Part shown: piece by piece, positions 1 to 7,222 of the stretch
How positions within the stretch are numbered: position 1 is the first letter of the stretch
How the letters are laid out: every line of letters begins with the position of its first letter
From: Cyanobacteria bacterium RUI128
GTDB lineage: Bacteria; Cyanobacteriota; Vampirovibrionia; Gastranaerophilales; Gastranaerophilaceae
Assembly: GCA_024695725.1 (NCBI GenBank)
Contig: JAILHQ010000054.1
Location: forward strand, 1 to 9,251
Length of the DNA stretch: 9,251 bases
Direction of reading: 5' to 3'
Made by a program: the position numbers and the translations under genes
Notes under the pieces: generated by a model
Told to the model about the DNA's origin: nothing
Seen by the model: the letters and a program-made list of their open reading frames with translations, nothing else
The model's database searches: none

Positions 1-803
1 GCAACGGAACTTTTGATATTAATGGCGGAAATAACAGTTTAACAAAAGGTAACGGTGATATTACCGCATCTGTTAACGGAAATTCAAACTCTATTAAATC
101 AGGTGAGGGCAATGGTGCATTTTCAATAGCCGGAAACAGCAATAATATTAAAAAGGACAACGGCGATATCTCCGCTGCAATAAACGGCAATTCAAATGCT
201 ATCGAATCTGGCAACGGCAACGGAACTTTTGATATTAATGGCGGAAATAACAGTTTAACAAAAGGTAACGGTGATATTACCGCATCCATAAACGGAAATT
301 CAAACTCAATCAAATCCGGTGACGGAAAAGGTGTTTTTGAAATTAACGGCGGAAGCAACAACATAGCAAAAGGCGATGGGGATCTTTCCGCAATTGTTAA
401 AGGCAACTCAAATTCAATTAAATCCGGAGACGGAAATTCTTCATTAGATATTAAAGGTAACGGAAACAATTTTGATTTGGGTAACGGTGACCTTTATGCT
501 GAAATGTCCGGTAATCAAAACACTTTAAAACACGGTAACGGAAACAGAAGCGTTGTTTTCGACGGAAATGAAAACCATTTAAGCTTTGGAGACGGTGATT
601 CTTATGTCCGTTTCAAAGGAAATTCAAATGATTTAAAATTCGGTAACGGTAACAACACCGTAGGCTTCATTGGTGACAAGAACAATATTGAAGCAGGTGA
701 CGGGAATAATTACTTTGCTATTTGGGGCGATTCAAACAGAATAAAAGCAGGTGACGGGAATAATTACGTTACAAGTTTGGATTTAGCAATGAATCAGGGT
801 AAC
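1..803 (+). repeat. 54-bp coding repeat: 18-residue beta-solenoid coils
   Basis: Fourteen coils of exactly 18 codons run in register: a partial coil at 1-47, then new coils at 48, 102, 156, 210 and so on every 54 bases to 749. A decaying fifteenth lies at 750-803. The consensus is G-[ND]-G-[ND]-x-x-hydrophobic-x-hydrophobic-x-G-[ND]-x-N-x-[IL]-x-x, for example GNGDITASVNGNSNSIKS. Two half-motifs of nine residues per turn recall the RTX beta-roll, but the Asp at position 6 of the RTX nonapeptide (GGxGxD) is not conserved here. Calcium binding is therefore unproven. Coils alternate in a two-coil (108-bp) pattern near the 5' end. Bases 1-70 and 217-286 are identical, so a four-coil (216-bp) block was copied recently. 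Later coils diverge and become aromatic (NNYFAIW, NNYVTSL). Confidence 0.9.
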
Positions 804-3800
804 TTTACCGAACTTTATAATGACTGGTATGCAACTCTTCCCGTACATTACTGGAGCGATTCGCATACATATTCTTACGACACAGCAGAAAATTATAGCC
901 AAGAAGTAAAAACTAAAGGACATTGGTATGAGAAAAAACGTACATATTTATATGAAGAATATGACAAAGTAACTGTTAAAGTAAAAGTTACAAACAGATA
1001 TAAAACTACAAGCGTAAACGGTCCAACAAATACAACCGTTGAATTGGGTAACGGAAATAATACTGTTGCCATAACAGGCGGCGCAAACGTAAAAGCAGGA
1101 AAAGCAACAAAAATTGAAAACTGCAAAAAATACGGCTGGACTGAATTTTTAGGTTCTTCCGTTTCAAAATCAAAATCTGTAACCGAACATGTTAAAGAAA
1201 GAACTTTAATTGCAAAAAGTAGTGTAAGTGATGTTGTAAAAAGTTGGGCTACAGAAATTGGTACCTGGGCTGCATCATATTTTGTTCCCGGAGGAGTAGC
1301 TGTTGTAAGTGCTATGGGCGGCGGACACAGAACTCTTGCAGCTGTGGGCTCTGTAAGTAAAGCAATAACCGGTCATGATTACACTACAAAATTAGTTGCA
1401 AATACAATAGGTTCAATAACTCATGACAACAGCTGGGCAAAAGATATCAAAGCAAATGTAGCAGATATTCAAAACAGTAAAGACTTCAGACATCAAATGA
1501 AAATTGTTACTACAGTCGGAGCTACGGTTGCTGCTGTAGTTGCAACTGTTTGTACGGCAGGAGCATTGGCACCTGCTGCCGGGGCATTTGTTGCAGGAGT
1601 AGTAGGCGGAGTTGCAGGTGGTGCAGCGGCAGGTGCAGTCAGTACTGTTGGGACATCTGCAGCATATAATCAAAAGATGAAACTACGTGATTTGGCAGCG
1701 AATGTTGCCGGTGGTGCCGTTGGCGGTGCAGTAACTGCAGGTGTTGTACAAGGTGCAGGCTGGGTAGTTAACCAAGCTTTAGGAACAACTGCTGCAGCTG
1801 CAGGTTCTGCAACAGCAGGAGCAGCAGGAGGTACAGCAGGAACAGCTGCAGGAGCAGGTTCTGCAGCGGTAGAGGGTGCAGCCACAGCAGGTTCTGCAGC
1901 GGTAGAGGGTGCAGCTACTGCAGGAACAGCAGGAACTACTTTTGTAACTACATTGAAGAATGGTTTAGTGGCTGTCGTTCAATCACCGGGAACAGTATTG
2001 CAAACTGCAGCAAAAACAATTGCAGGTACATGGACCGGTACTGCAACAAGCAATTTGGCATCACAGGTTGTACAAGGAGGACACGTAAGCTGGGCTAAAG
2101 CAAGAGATGCTGCAACTGATACGGTAACTGATGTAAACACCTATGCAAATTCAGCTCTTTCTGCAGCAATAAGTGCAGTTGTTGAACCTGGTGTTATGAC
2201 ACAACAACAGTTAGAAGCTGCCGGCAAAACCCGTATACAAGGTTTTGGAGATGCTTTGGGCAGAAGTGCTGAAGCCGCATTAAATGCATTCACTTTTGGC
2301 GGATACGATTCATTCAAAGCATCTTACAATTTATCAAGAGAGACTGGCAGCGGTGTAATAATGTCTACACTTAGAGGTCTTGGCACTGTTGTTAATAGTG
2401 CAACAGGTTTAGGCACATTGATTGAAAACATCTTCGGCAGCACAGATGCCGCTAAGGAAAGATCTCAATTTGCTAATACAAGAAAATATGCTGCTAAAGC
2501 AGAGCTGGATGAAGCAAAACAAAGACTTATTGAAGTTCAAACAAATGAAAATAATACAAAATCTAACTTGGAACAATTGAGACAAGATTTAAGAAATGCT
2601 GAAAATAATGGCTTATCTGAATACCAAATAGATAAATTAAGACAACAAATTTCTTCCGTTGAAAATGAATTAACTCAACAAACGGCTACCTCACATAATG
2701 CCAACATTAATTACAGCAATGCAGTAGCGAAATATAATGAATATGATTTAGCAGCTTCACAAGCACAGACAAAAGCTTCTTGGGGTGAAAGATATGACCA
2801 ATACAGAGCCAACGGTTCAGGGATCTTAACTTCTGCATCAAAAGCAACATTTGAAGGAACCGTATTGAATGCACCTATGAGCTTGACTGCCGGTATTCTT
2901 GATTATACACCTACGGTTGCAAATGAAGTTGTTGCAAGAACAACAGGTTTGAGAGTATATGACAGTTCAAATAAAAACGACAAATGGTTCAACTATGAAC
3001 CCAACAGTTTGGTCGGTTATACCGCAACAGCAGCAAATGAAGTTGTTGCAAGAACAACAGGTTTGAGAATATATGACAGCTCAAGTGAGAATGGTAAATG
3101 GTTAAACTATGAACCCAAAAGTTTGGTCGGTTTTACAGCAACAGCAGCAAATGAAGTTGTTGCACGCACAACAGGTTTGAGAGTATATGACGGTTCAAAT
3201 ACAAACGATAAGTGGTTAAACTATGAACCCGACAGTTTGATTGGTTATACCGCAACAGCAGCAAATGAAGTTGTTGCACGTACAACCGGACTTAGAATAT
3301 ATGACGGTTCAAACTCAGACGATAGATGGTTCAACTATGAACCCAAAAGTTTGGTCGGTTATACTGCAGCTGCAGGTAAAGCAATCGGCAATGGGGTAAA
3401 AAGCTTATTCACAAGCTCAAAAACAGAAACACCTTCTAAAGAAACTCCTAAAACATTAAAAACCGAAGTTCCTGCTAAAACCACAAATACAGAAACACAA
3501 AAAACCTCTTTATGGCAAGATATAAAAGACGGTTACAATTGGTTAACTACAGGGGCTGATAATAAAACTTCCAACTTACTTGGAGACATTATTAACTTTG
3601 GTAAAGACACCGTTGTTACGGCAGCAAGCCTTACAAATGATGCTATTGCAGGTGTAACGGGATTAAAAATCTATGATAATGGTGAATGGTTCAATTGGTC
3701 AGCTGATAATACCGTTTACTCAAAAATTGCAGATATTTTGACTCCTAAACAAGACCAAACAAAAGCAGCAAAAGAAGCTCTTGAAAATGCACAAAAAGAA

Positions 3801-6800
3801 CTGGAAGACATGCAGCGTAACCCCAAGAAGTATACAGAACAGGAACTTTCACAAAAACAGGCTGATATTAAAAGATTGCAATCTCAATATAAACAAACAT
3901 CCAAAGAATATGCTGATTTTTGTAGAAAAACAACCAAAAAAGCGTTAGACATTCAACAAAATATGTTAGAATCAATGCTAGATGGTACATTTTTAGAAAG
4001 ATTTGATGAATTTAGTGACAGCTATTTAGCATTGGCGGATTTAGTTAGAGAATATGAGATTGTATTAGGACCTATTGATGATAAAACTCTTCAATCAGTT
4101 CGCAATCATTTTCAAGAAATAAAAAGTGCTTATATTGAAAATCCAGCTGATACTATTTTTGAAGTGAGAGAGATTATACAAGAATTAAAAGCTGAATATT
4201 CTCAGACAATATATGATTCACATGAATACACCTTTGGCGGCAAAATCGTAAACGGACTTAAAGATTTATATGACTGGGCAACTACAAGTACAAGCTCAGA
4301 TGGAACTGTTACACAACGTAATATGCTGGGTAAAGCAATCGACTTTGTTTCGGAAAATACTTTAGGACGTTTAAATGATATGGTAGGTTATTTGACATCA
4401 TACAAATATGACAGTAATGTCGGAGGTTTTGTAAAAACTGACAAAACTTTATGGAACGAGTTTAAATCTACACCAATTGAGAAAGTAAATGTTAACAAAT
4501 ATGACGAAAACGGTAATATAGTACAAGTAGAAACAACAACAGAAGTTCAAGCTATAGAGAAAGTTGCTGATGCCGAAAAAGCACTTTCAGATGCTCAGGC
4601 TGCTCTTGATAAGGCAAAAGCTAAAGGAAATACTTCAACAATTGAAGATATTGAAAGATTAAGAGCGAATGTAACGCAGGCAAAAGCTGATTTAAGCTCT
4701 GCACAATATGAATTAAACGAATATTCAGCTTGGGGCAAAGTTAAAAATTTTATTAGTGATACATTTAATAATTTGACAACAAGCACAGCTTCAGACGGAA
4801 CAACAAAAGCCAATCTGATAGGAAAAGCTGTTGATTATATTTCAGACAAAGCAGTTGCAGCTTATGATTGGTTAACAACAGATTTTTCAGGATATATAGA
4901 ACAACAGAAAGCTGAATTAGATAATAATATCAAAAAACTTCCCTCAAAATTAAACAGCAATTATGAAGAAATAGGAGATAACTGGACACAATATATTGAT
5001 AGTCAAAAAGCGGCATATCAGGCAGAATACAATGCTAAAGTAAGCAGATATTCCTTAGGCGGACAAATAAAGAATGGTTTGAGCAGCTTTTGGACAAGTG
5101 TAAGTAATGGCTGGAATAACTTTACATCAAAAGTAAAATCCGCTTATGAATGGCTGACAACTGATTTCAAAGATCAAAAAGCAGCAGCTGAAACAAAAAT
5201 AGCTAACGCTAAAACTCCGGCGGAAAAAACCTCAGCAGTAAGAGAATATAACAGCTATTCACTTATCGGCAGATTGAGAAACACTGTTTCAGATGCAGCT
5301 AATTGGGTCGGTTCAAAAATATCAAACCTTTATAACAACTTAACAACAAATACCTTTACAAGAGCTGACGGTACAACATTTAGCGAAAAGAATATTTTAG
5401 GCAAAACTATTGATACAATAACTTCTTTTGGATCAACAGCAGGTAACAGTCTTTTCAATCAAGCAAGTAACATTGTAAAAACTGCTGCAAGCGATTTAAA
5501 TACAGCTATCGGGTATGTTACGGGAATAAAACCATACGGGGAATTGGGTATATTAACCCTTTCCGAAGATTCAATTTGGAAATCTTTGTTCGGTTCTGAT
5601 ACAACAACTGCAGTACAACAAAATATATCTGAAGTTTCACAAGAAAACAGCAATCAACATTCAGGCCAAAAATATACTATACCTAAAGGCTCTTTAGAAA
5701 GACTTTCACAAAAATACTTATCTGAAAATCCCTTAGATTCCTTAATGACATCGGAAAAATCTTTAAACAGCTTATTGACAGGTAACAATAATGAAGCTTC
5801 TAATAATACTTTTTCCTTAGTAAAACCGGAATTGGCAAAATACCCAAGATTAGGGCCTACAGATCAAGCATTAACCAGGCAACAAAACGGTATTGTTCCC
5901 ACTCAATACGGATTATATGATAAATTCAATAATCTGCAAGGAACAATTAAACAATCTTTCCGTCAAGATGGGTCATTAGAGAGTGCAACACTTACAAAAG
6001 GAAATGACTATACTGATGTAACAAACTATCAATTAGACGGAAAAACCAGAGTGTCTAACACTACTGTTCAAGGAAATACCATGACACTTAGAGCATATAA
6101 TCAACAAGGACAGCTTGATTTATTGACTGAATGGGACACTTCCTCTCCTCGTCGTATTACAAAACTTCAAGATTATGACAATGGCTCTTTAACCTTTGAA
6201 GAAATATATGATACTAATGGAAGAATATCAAGTAAAACATCTATAGAAAGAGCTTCTATTGAATTAGAAGGTGGGTTGATGAAAGGTCAAGATGGCTTTA
6301 TAAATAAAAGCTTTACTTTATTTGATGAAGACGGAAATATTACGGGATATAGACGTGAGCAAACAATAACCAGAACCGGCGAGCAAATTGTATGGACAAC
6401 CGATGCTGAAGGAAAATGGACACAGACACTGAGAGATGATACGTCCGACGGACGTTATGGCTATGCACAACAGGGTACGTACGGGGATTGTTACCAAATA
6501 ACAACAGGTAATATTTTTAATGACCTTGGTATTAATTTACAGGACAAAGGAGTTATTGAACATTTGCCTGACGGCAGCGTTAAAGTTACATTAAAAGATT
6601 TTGATTATTATGAATATGTTAATAATGTTGTAAGTAATAATGTAAGTAACACCGATACTAACGAAGAAATTGGTAAAACATATACTATTCCTCAATCAGA
6701 GCTCAGAGCTGATTCACTTAAATTTGGAGATAATGGATATTACCTTTTACAAGGGGATACTGATGCCAAAGCTATTGAAATTGCGACAATGAGATTTGAA

Positions 6801-7214
6801 GCAGAAAAACAATTTGGTGGATCATTTGATGAAATAAAGAGTAGTATCGGCAGTACTAGTTTACATAGTGGTGGAAAGGTGTATCATGGTGTCGGGAGAT
6901 TACTCGGAAAAGAAGGACTTGATAACTACATTTCAATGCACGAAAGAAATTATAGATCCTTTGATGCACAATTAACTTCCGGAGGCAAATTCTATGCAGC
7001 AGCAAACACTATGGATTATTCACGTGAGGACTTTAGTATACCCGATGTTAACGGTAACCATGTTTTATTCTATACCGGACACGCATATGAGGTAAAAGAT
7101 TATAATGGCACTACAGTTACATTCGTAAACCCACATAATTCAGAACCTGTCAAATTCAATGTAAGTGATATCCCCGAAAATAGATTCTGGTTTGAATTAG
7201 TTGGACAACAATAA
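1..7214 (+). CDS. Giant modular secreted/surface protein, 5'-partial, with N-side beta-solenoid and C-terminal calpain-like cysteine peptidase
   Basis: The frame (first full codon at base 3) is open from the window edge to TAA at 7212-7214, giving at least 2403 residues. The true start lies upstream. A TTG at 477 is only a Leu inside the repeat array. Order, in visible residues: 18-residue Gly/Asn/Asp solenoid 1-267; aromatic/charged insert 268-346; one more coil 347-366; Ala/Gly/Val-rich hydrophobic zone ~420-653; coiled coil ~815-925; four 38-residue repeats 968-1119; K/T/E/P linker ~1137-1169; coiled-coil hairpins alternating with an LTT/DGT/LGKAID module 1169-1810; YD-like beta region ~1967-2143; calpain-like peptidase ~2154-2403. 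I see only four cysteines, and the last is the proposed nucleophile, which fits an extracellular protein. Any signal peptide would be off-window, so the secretion route is unknown. Neighbours ndk and tgt are unrelated. Inferred role: delivery of, or surface display of, a protease. Alternative: an adhesin with a self-cleaving C-terminus. Confidence 0.9.
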   Translation, partial: NGTFDINGGNNSLTKGNGDITASVNGNSNSIKSGEGNGAFSIAGNSNNIKKDNGDISAAINGNSNAIESGNGNGTFDINGGNNSLTKGNGDITASINGNSNSIKSGDGKGVFEINGGSNNIAKGDGDLSAIVKGNSNSIKSGDGNSSLDIKGNGNNFDLGNGDLYAEMSGNQNTLKHGNGNRSVVFDGNENHLSFGDGDSYVRFKGNSNDLKFGNGNNTVGFIGDKNNIEAGDGNNYFAIWGDSNRIKAGDGNNYVTSLDLAMNQGNFTELYNDWYATLPVHYWSDSHTYSYDTAENYSQEVKTKGHWYEKKRTYLYEEYDKVTVKVKVTNRYKTTSVNGPTNTTVELGNGNNTVAITGGANVKAGKATKIENCKKYGWTEFLGSSVSKSKSVTEHVKERTLIAKSSVSDVVKSWATEIGTWAASYFVPGGVAVVSAMGGGHRTLAAVGSVSKAITGHDYTTKLVANTIGSITHDNSWAKDIKANVADIQNSKDFRHQMKIVTTVGATVAAVVATVCTAGALAPAAGAFVAGVVGGVAGGAAAGAVSTVGTSAAYNQKMKLRDLAANVAGGAVGGAVTAGVVQGAGWVVNQALGTTAAAAGSATAGAAGGTAGTAAGAGSAAVEGAATAGSAAVEGAATAGTAGTTFVTTLKNGLVAVVQSPGTVLQTAAKTIAGTWTGTATSNLASQVVQGGHVSWAKARDAATDTVTDVNTYANSALSAAISAVVEPGVMTQQQLEAAGKTRIQGFGDALGRSAEAALNAFTFGGYDSFKASYNLSRETGSGVIMSTLRGLGTVVNSATGLGTLIENIFGSTDAAKERSQFANTRKYAAKAELDEAKQRLIEVQTNENNTKSNLEQLRQDLRNAENNGLSEYQIDKLRQQISSVENELTQQTATSHNANINYSNAVAKYNEYDLAASQAQTKASWGERYDQYRANGSGILTSASKATFEGTVLNAPMSLTAGILDYTPTVANEVVARTTGLRVYDSSNKNDKWFNYEPNSLVGYTATAANEVVARTTGLRIYDSSSENGKWLNYEPKSLVGFTATAANEVVARTTGLRVYDGSNTNDKWLNYEPDSLIGYTATAANEVVARTTGLRIYDGSNSDDRWFNYEPKSLVGYTAAAGKAIGNGVKSLFTSSKTETPSKETPKTLKTEVPAKTTNTETQKTSLWQDIKDGYNWLTTGADNKTSNLLGDIINFGKDTVVTAASLTNDAIAGVTGLKIYDNGEWFNWSADNTVYSKIADILTPKQDQTKAAKEALENAQKELEDMQRNPKKYTEQELSQKQADIKRLQSQYKQTSKEYADFCRKTTKKALDIQQNMLESMLDGTFLERFDEFSDSYLALADLVREYEIVLGPIDDKTLQSVRNHFQEIKSAYIENPADTIFEVREIIQELKAEYSQTIYDSHEYTFGGKIVNGLKDLYDWATTSTSSDGTVTQRNMLGKAIDFVSENTLGRLNDMVGYLTSYKYDSNVGGFVKTDKTLWNEFKSTPIEKVNVNKYDENGNIVQVETTTEVQAIEKVADAEKALSDAQAALDKAKAKGNTSTIEDIERLRANVTQAKADLSSAQYELNEYSAWGKVKNFISDTFNNLTTSTASDGTTKANLIGKAVDYISDKAVAAYDWLTTDFSGYIEQQKAELDNNIKKLPSKLNSNYEEIGDNWTQYIDSQKAAYQAEYNAKVSRYSLGGQIKNGLSSFWTSVSNGWNNFTSKVKSAYEWLTTDFKDQKAAAETKIANAKTPAEKTSAVREYNSYSLIGRLRNTVSDAANWVGSKISNLYNNLTTNTFTRADGTTFSEKNILGKTIDTITSFGSTAGNSLFNQASNIVKTAASDLNTAIGYVTGIKPYGELGILTLSEDSIWKSLFGSDTTTAVQQNISEVSQENSNQHSGQKYTIPKGSLERLSQKYLSENPLDSLMTSEKSLNSLLTGNNNEASNNTFSLVKPELAKYPRLGPTDQALTRQQNGIVPTQYGLYDKFNNLQGTIKQSFRQDGSLESATLTKGNDYTDVTNYQLDGKTRVSNTTVQGNTMTLRAYNQQGQLDLLTEWDTSSPRRITKLQDYDNGSLTFEEIYDTNGRISSKTSIERASIELEGGLMKGQDGFINKSFTLFDEDGNITGYRREQTITRTGEQIVWTTDAEGKWTQTLRDDTSDGRYGYAQQGTYGDCYQITTGNIFNDLGINLQDKGVIEHLPDGSVKVTLKDFDYYEYVNNVVSNNVSNTDTNEEIGKTYTIPQSELRADSLKFGDNGYYLLQGDTDAKAIEIATMRFEAEKQFGGSFDEIKSSIGSTSLHSGGKVYHGVGRLLGKEGLDNYISMHERNYRSFDAQLTSGGKFYAAANTMDYSREDFSIPDVNGNHVLFYTGHAYEVKDYNGTTVTFVNPHNSEPVKFNVSDIPENRFWFELVGQQ
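804..1040 (+). other. Aromatic/charged insertion interrupting the solenoid
   Basis: About 79 residues rich in Tyr, Trp, Lys, Glu and Thr (for example HYWSDSHTYSYDTAENYSQE and KGHWYEKKRTYLYEEYDKVT) separate coil 15 from a clear last coil at 1041-1100 (ELGNGNNTVAITGGANVKAG). The alternating V/K/T pattern near the end suggests beta strands. Position and composition would suit a side domain or loop on a solenoid, possibly a ligand-binding surface. That role is inference; I recognise no family. Confidence 0.5.
1260..1960 (+). other. Ala/Gly/Val-rich, partly hydrophobic zone in the giant protein
   Basis: Residues ~420-653 are dominated by Ala, Gly, Val and Thr. The most hydrophobic stretch is at 1497-1656 (IVTTVGATVAAVVATVCTAG and the following VAGVVGGVAGGAAAGAV). 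A second is near 1692-1790 (NVAGGAVGGAVTAGVVQGAG). Repeated GxxxG/AxxxG spacing resembles glycine-zipper segments. Similar Ala/Gly-rich zones sit ahead of the effector part in large contact-dependent and polymorphic toxins, so a role in membrane insertion or translocation is possible. That is inference: the sequence alone does not prove transmembrane insertion. Confidence 0.5.
1854..1919 (+). repeat. 33-bp tandem repeat, two copies
   Basis: Units 1854-1886 and 1887-1919 differ only in their last few bases and each encode AGSAAVEGAAT. They lie inside the Ala/Gly-rich zone and keep the frame, so they add length to a low-complexity linker. The near-identity suggests recent duplication by slippage. 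Confidence 0.85.
2445..2775 (+). other. Coiled-coil segment 1
   Basis: Residues ~815-925 are rich in Lys, Glu, Gln, Ala and Leu with heptad-like spacing (for example LDEAKQRLIEVQTNENNTKS and IDKLRQQISSVENELTQQT). A break at NAENNGLSEYQID lies between two helices, suggesting an antiparallel helical hairpin. Comparable hairpins recur at about 3747-3990 and 4542-4715. Confidence 0.65.
2904..3359 (+). repeat. Four tandem 114-bp (38-residue) repeats, NEVVARTTGLR type
   Basis: Units begin at 2904, 3018, 3132 and 3246, each exactly 38 codons. The consensus is Y-T-A-T-A-A-NEVVARTTGLR-[VI]-YD-[SG]-S-N-x-x-D-K-W-[FL]-NYEP-x-SL-[VI]-G. The NEVVARTTGLR core is invariant in all four; variation is concentrated in the polar S/N/D loop before the Trp. 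Degenerate relatives occur later: NDAIAGVTGLKIYDNGEWFN near 3640 and LNTAIGYVTGIKPYGELG near 5500. An amphipathic helix followed by a short beta/loop unit seems likely. I do not recognise it as a named family. Confidence 0.85.
3411..3509 (+). other. Low-complexity Lys/Thr/Glu/Pro linker
   Basis: About 33 residues made almost only of Lys, Thr, Glu, Ser and Pro (for example KTETPSKETPKTLKTEVPAK) separate the 38-residue repeats from the coiled-coil mosaic. Such composition is typical of a flexible spacer between domains of an extracellular protein. Confidence 0.6.
3507..5430 (+). repeat. Recurring LTT/DGT/LGKAID module alternating with coiled coils (about five copies)
   Basis: Diverged copies lie at about 3507-3602 (DIKDGYNWLTTGADNKTSNL, then LGDIINF), 4221-4358 (FGGKIVNGLKDLYDWATTST, then SSDGTVTQRNMLGKAIDFV), 4716-4850 (WGKVKNFISDTFNNLTTSTA, then SDGTTKANLIGKAVDYI), 5049-5168 (LGGQIKNGLSSFWTSV, then YEWLTTDF) and 5247-5430 (LIGRLRNTVSDAANWV, then LYNNLTTNTF and ADGTTFSEKNILGKTIDTI). 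Shared pattern: G-x-[KRQ]-[ILV]-x-N-[GTF] ... [YFW]-x-x-[LA]-TT ... DGT ... [LI]-G-K-[AT]-[IV]-D. Between copies lie coiled-coil stretches at about 3747-3990, 4542-4715 and 4896-5048, so the region reads as rod segments joined by repeated hinge units. Confidence 0.7.
5661..5790 (+). other. YTIP motif segment, weakly LysM-like
   Basis: GQKYTIPKGSLERLSQKYL at 5664-5720 resembles the opening of a LysM peptidoglycan-binding motif (YTV-x-x-GDTL-x-x-IA-x-x-Y), but it is one residue short and lacks the usual GD pair. A second copy of the core, KTYTIPQSELRADSLKF, occurs at 6675-6725 inside the peptidase domain. The pair may be a local duplication or shared recognition motif. The LysM reading is weak. 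Confidence 0.3.
5900..6430 (+). other. Beta-rich region with YD-like motifs before the peptidase
   Basis: Residues ~1967-2143 consist of short beta-prone stretches with aromatic-Asp turn motifs at roughly 20-40-residue spacing: YDKFNNLQG, FRQDGSLESATL, QDYDNGSLTFEEIYDTNGRI, FDEDGNITGYRREQ, TTDAEGKWTQT. This resembles divergent YD/RHS or YwqK-type beta repeats, which in known toxins precede or enclose a C-terminal effector domain. The count is too low and the match too loose to call an RHS shell. Confidence 0.45.
6462..7211 (+). other. Calpain-like (family C2) cysteine peptidase domain
   Basis: The last ~250 residues carry the papain/calpain active-site signature in the right order. QGTYGDCY (Q2157, nucleophile C2163; Cys codon 6489) matches calpain's QGxxGDCW with the papain-fold six-residue Gln-to-Cys spacing. 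GHAYEV (H2360, codon 7080) matches calpain's GHAYSV. FVNPHN (N2376, codon 7128) matches the catalytic Asn-Pro of RNPWG. The His-Asn gap is 16 residues, shorter than in animal calpains. C2163 is the only cysteine after base 3921. No EF-hand or calpain C2-like (CBSW) domain follows; the protein ends 27 residues after the Asn. Expected activity is proteolysis, either of a target protein after delivery or of its own chain. Confidence 0.8.
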
Positions 7215-7222
7215 AAACCCAA

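Noticed and set aside
477..479. TTG at 477 as the start of the giant gene
   Set aside because: It is the Leu closing a solenoid coil (GDGNSSLDIKGNGNNFDL). The same 18-residue repeats continue in frame upstream to base 3, and no ribosome-binding site is placed before it.
1..803. CRISPR array or non-coding satellite
   Set aside because: The 54-bp period is exactly 18 codons, in frame, with a conserved protein consensus and no spacer/repeat alternation.
1670..1885. Minus-strand Ala/Pro-rich open frame
   Set aside because: It is the antisense image of the GCA/GGT-rich Ala/Gly zone and has no independent start signal. The other antisense frames inside the giant gene and tgt are rejected for the same reason.
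5900..6430. True RHS/YD shell around the peptidase
   Set aside because: Only a handful of loose YD-like turns are present. A real RHS shell needs many more repeats and its conserved self-cleavage motif, which I do not see.
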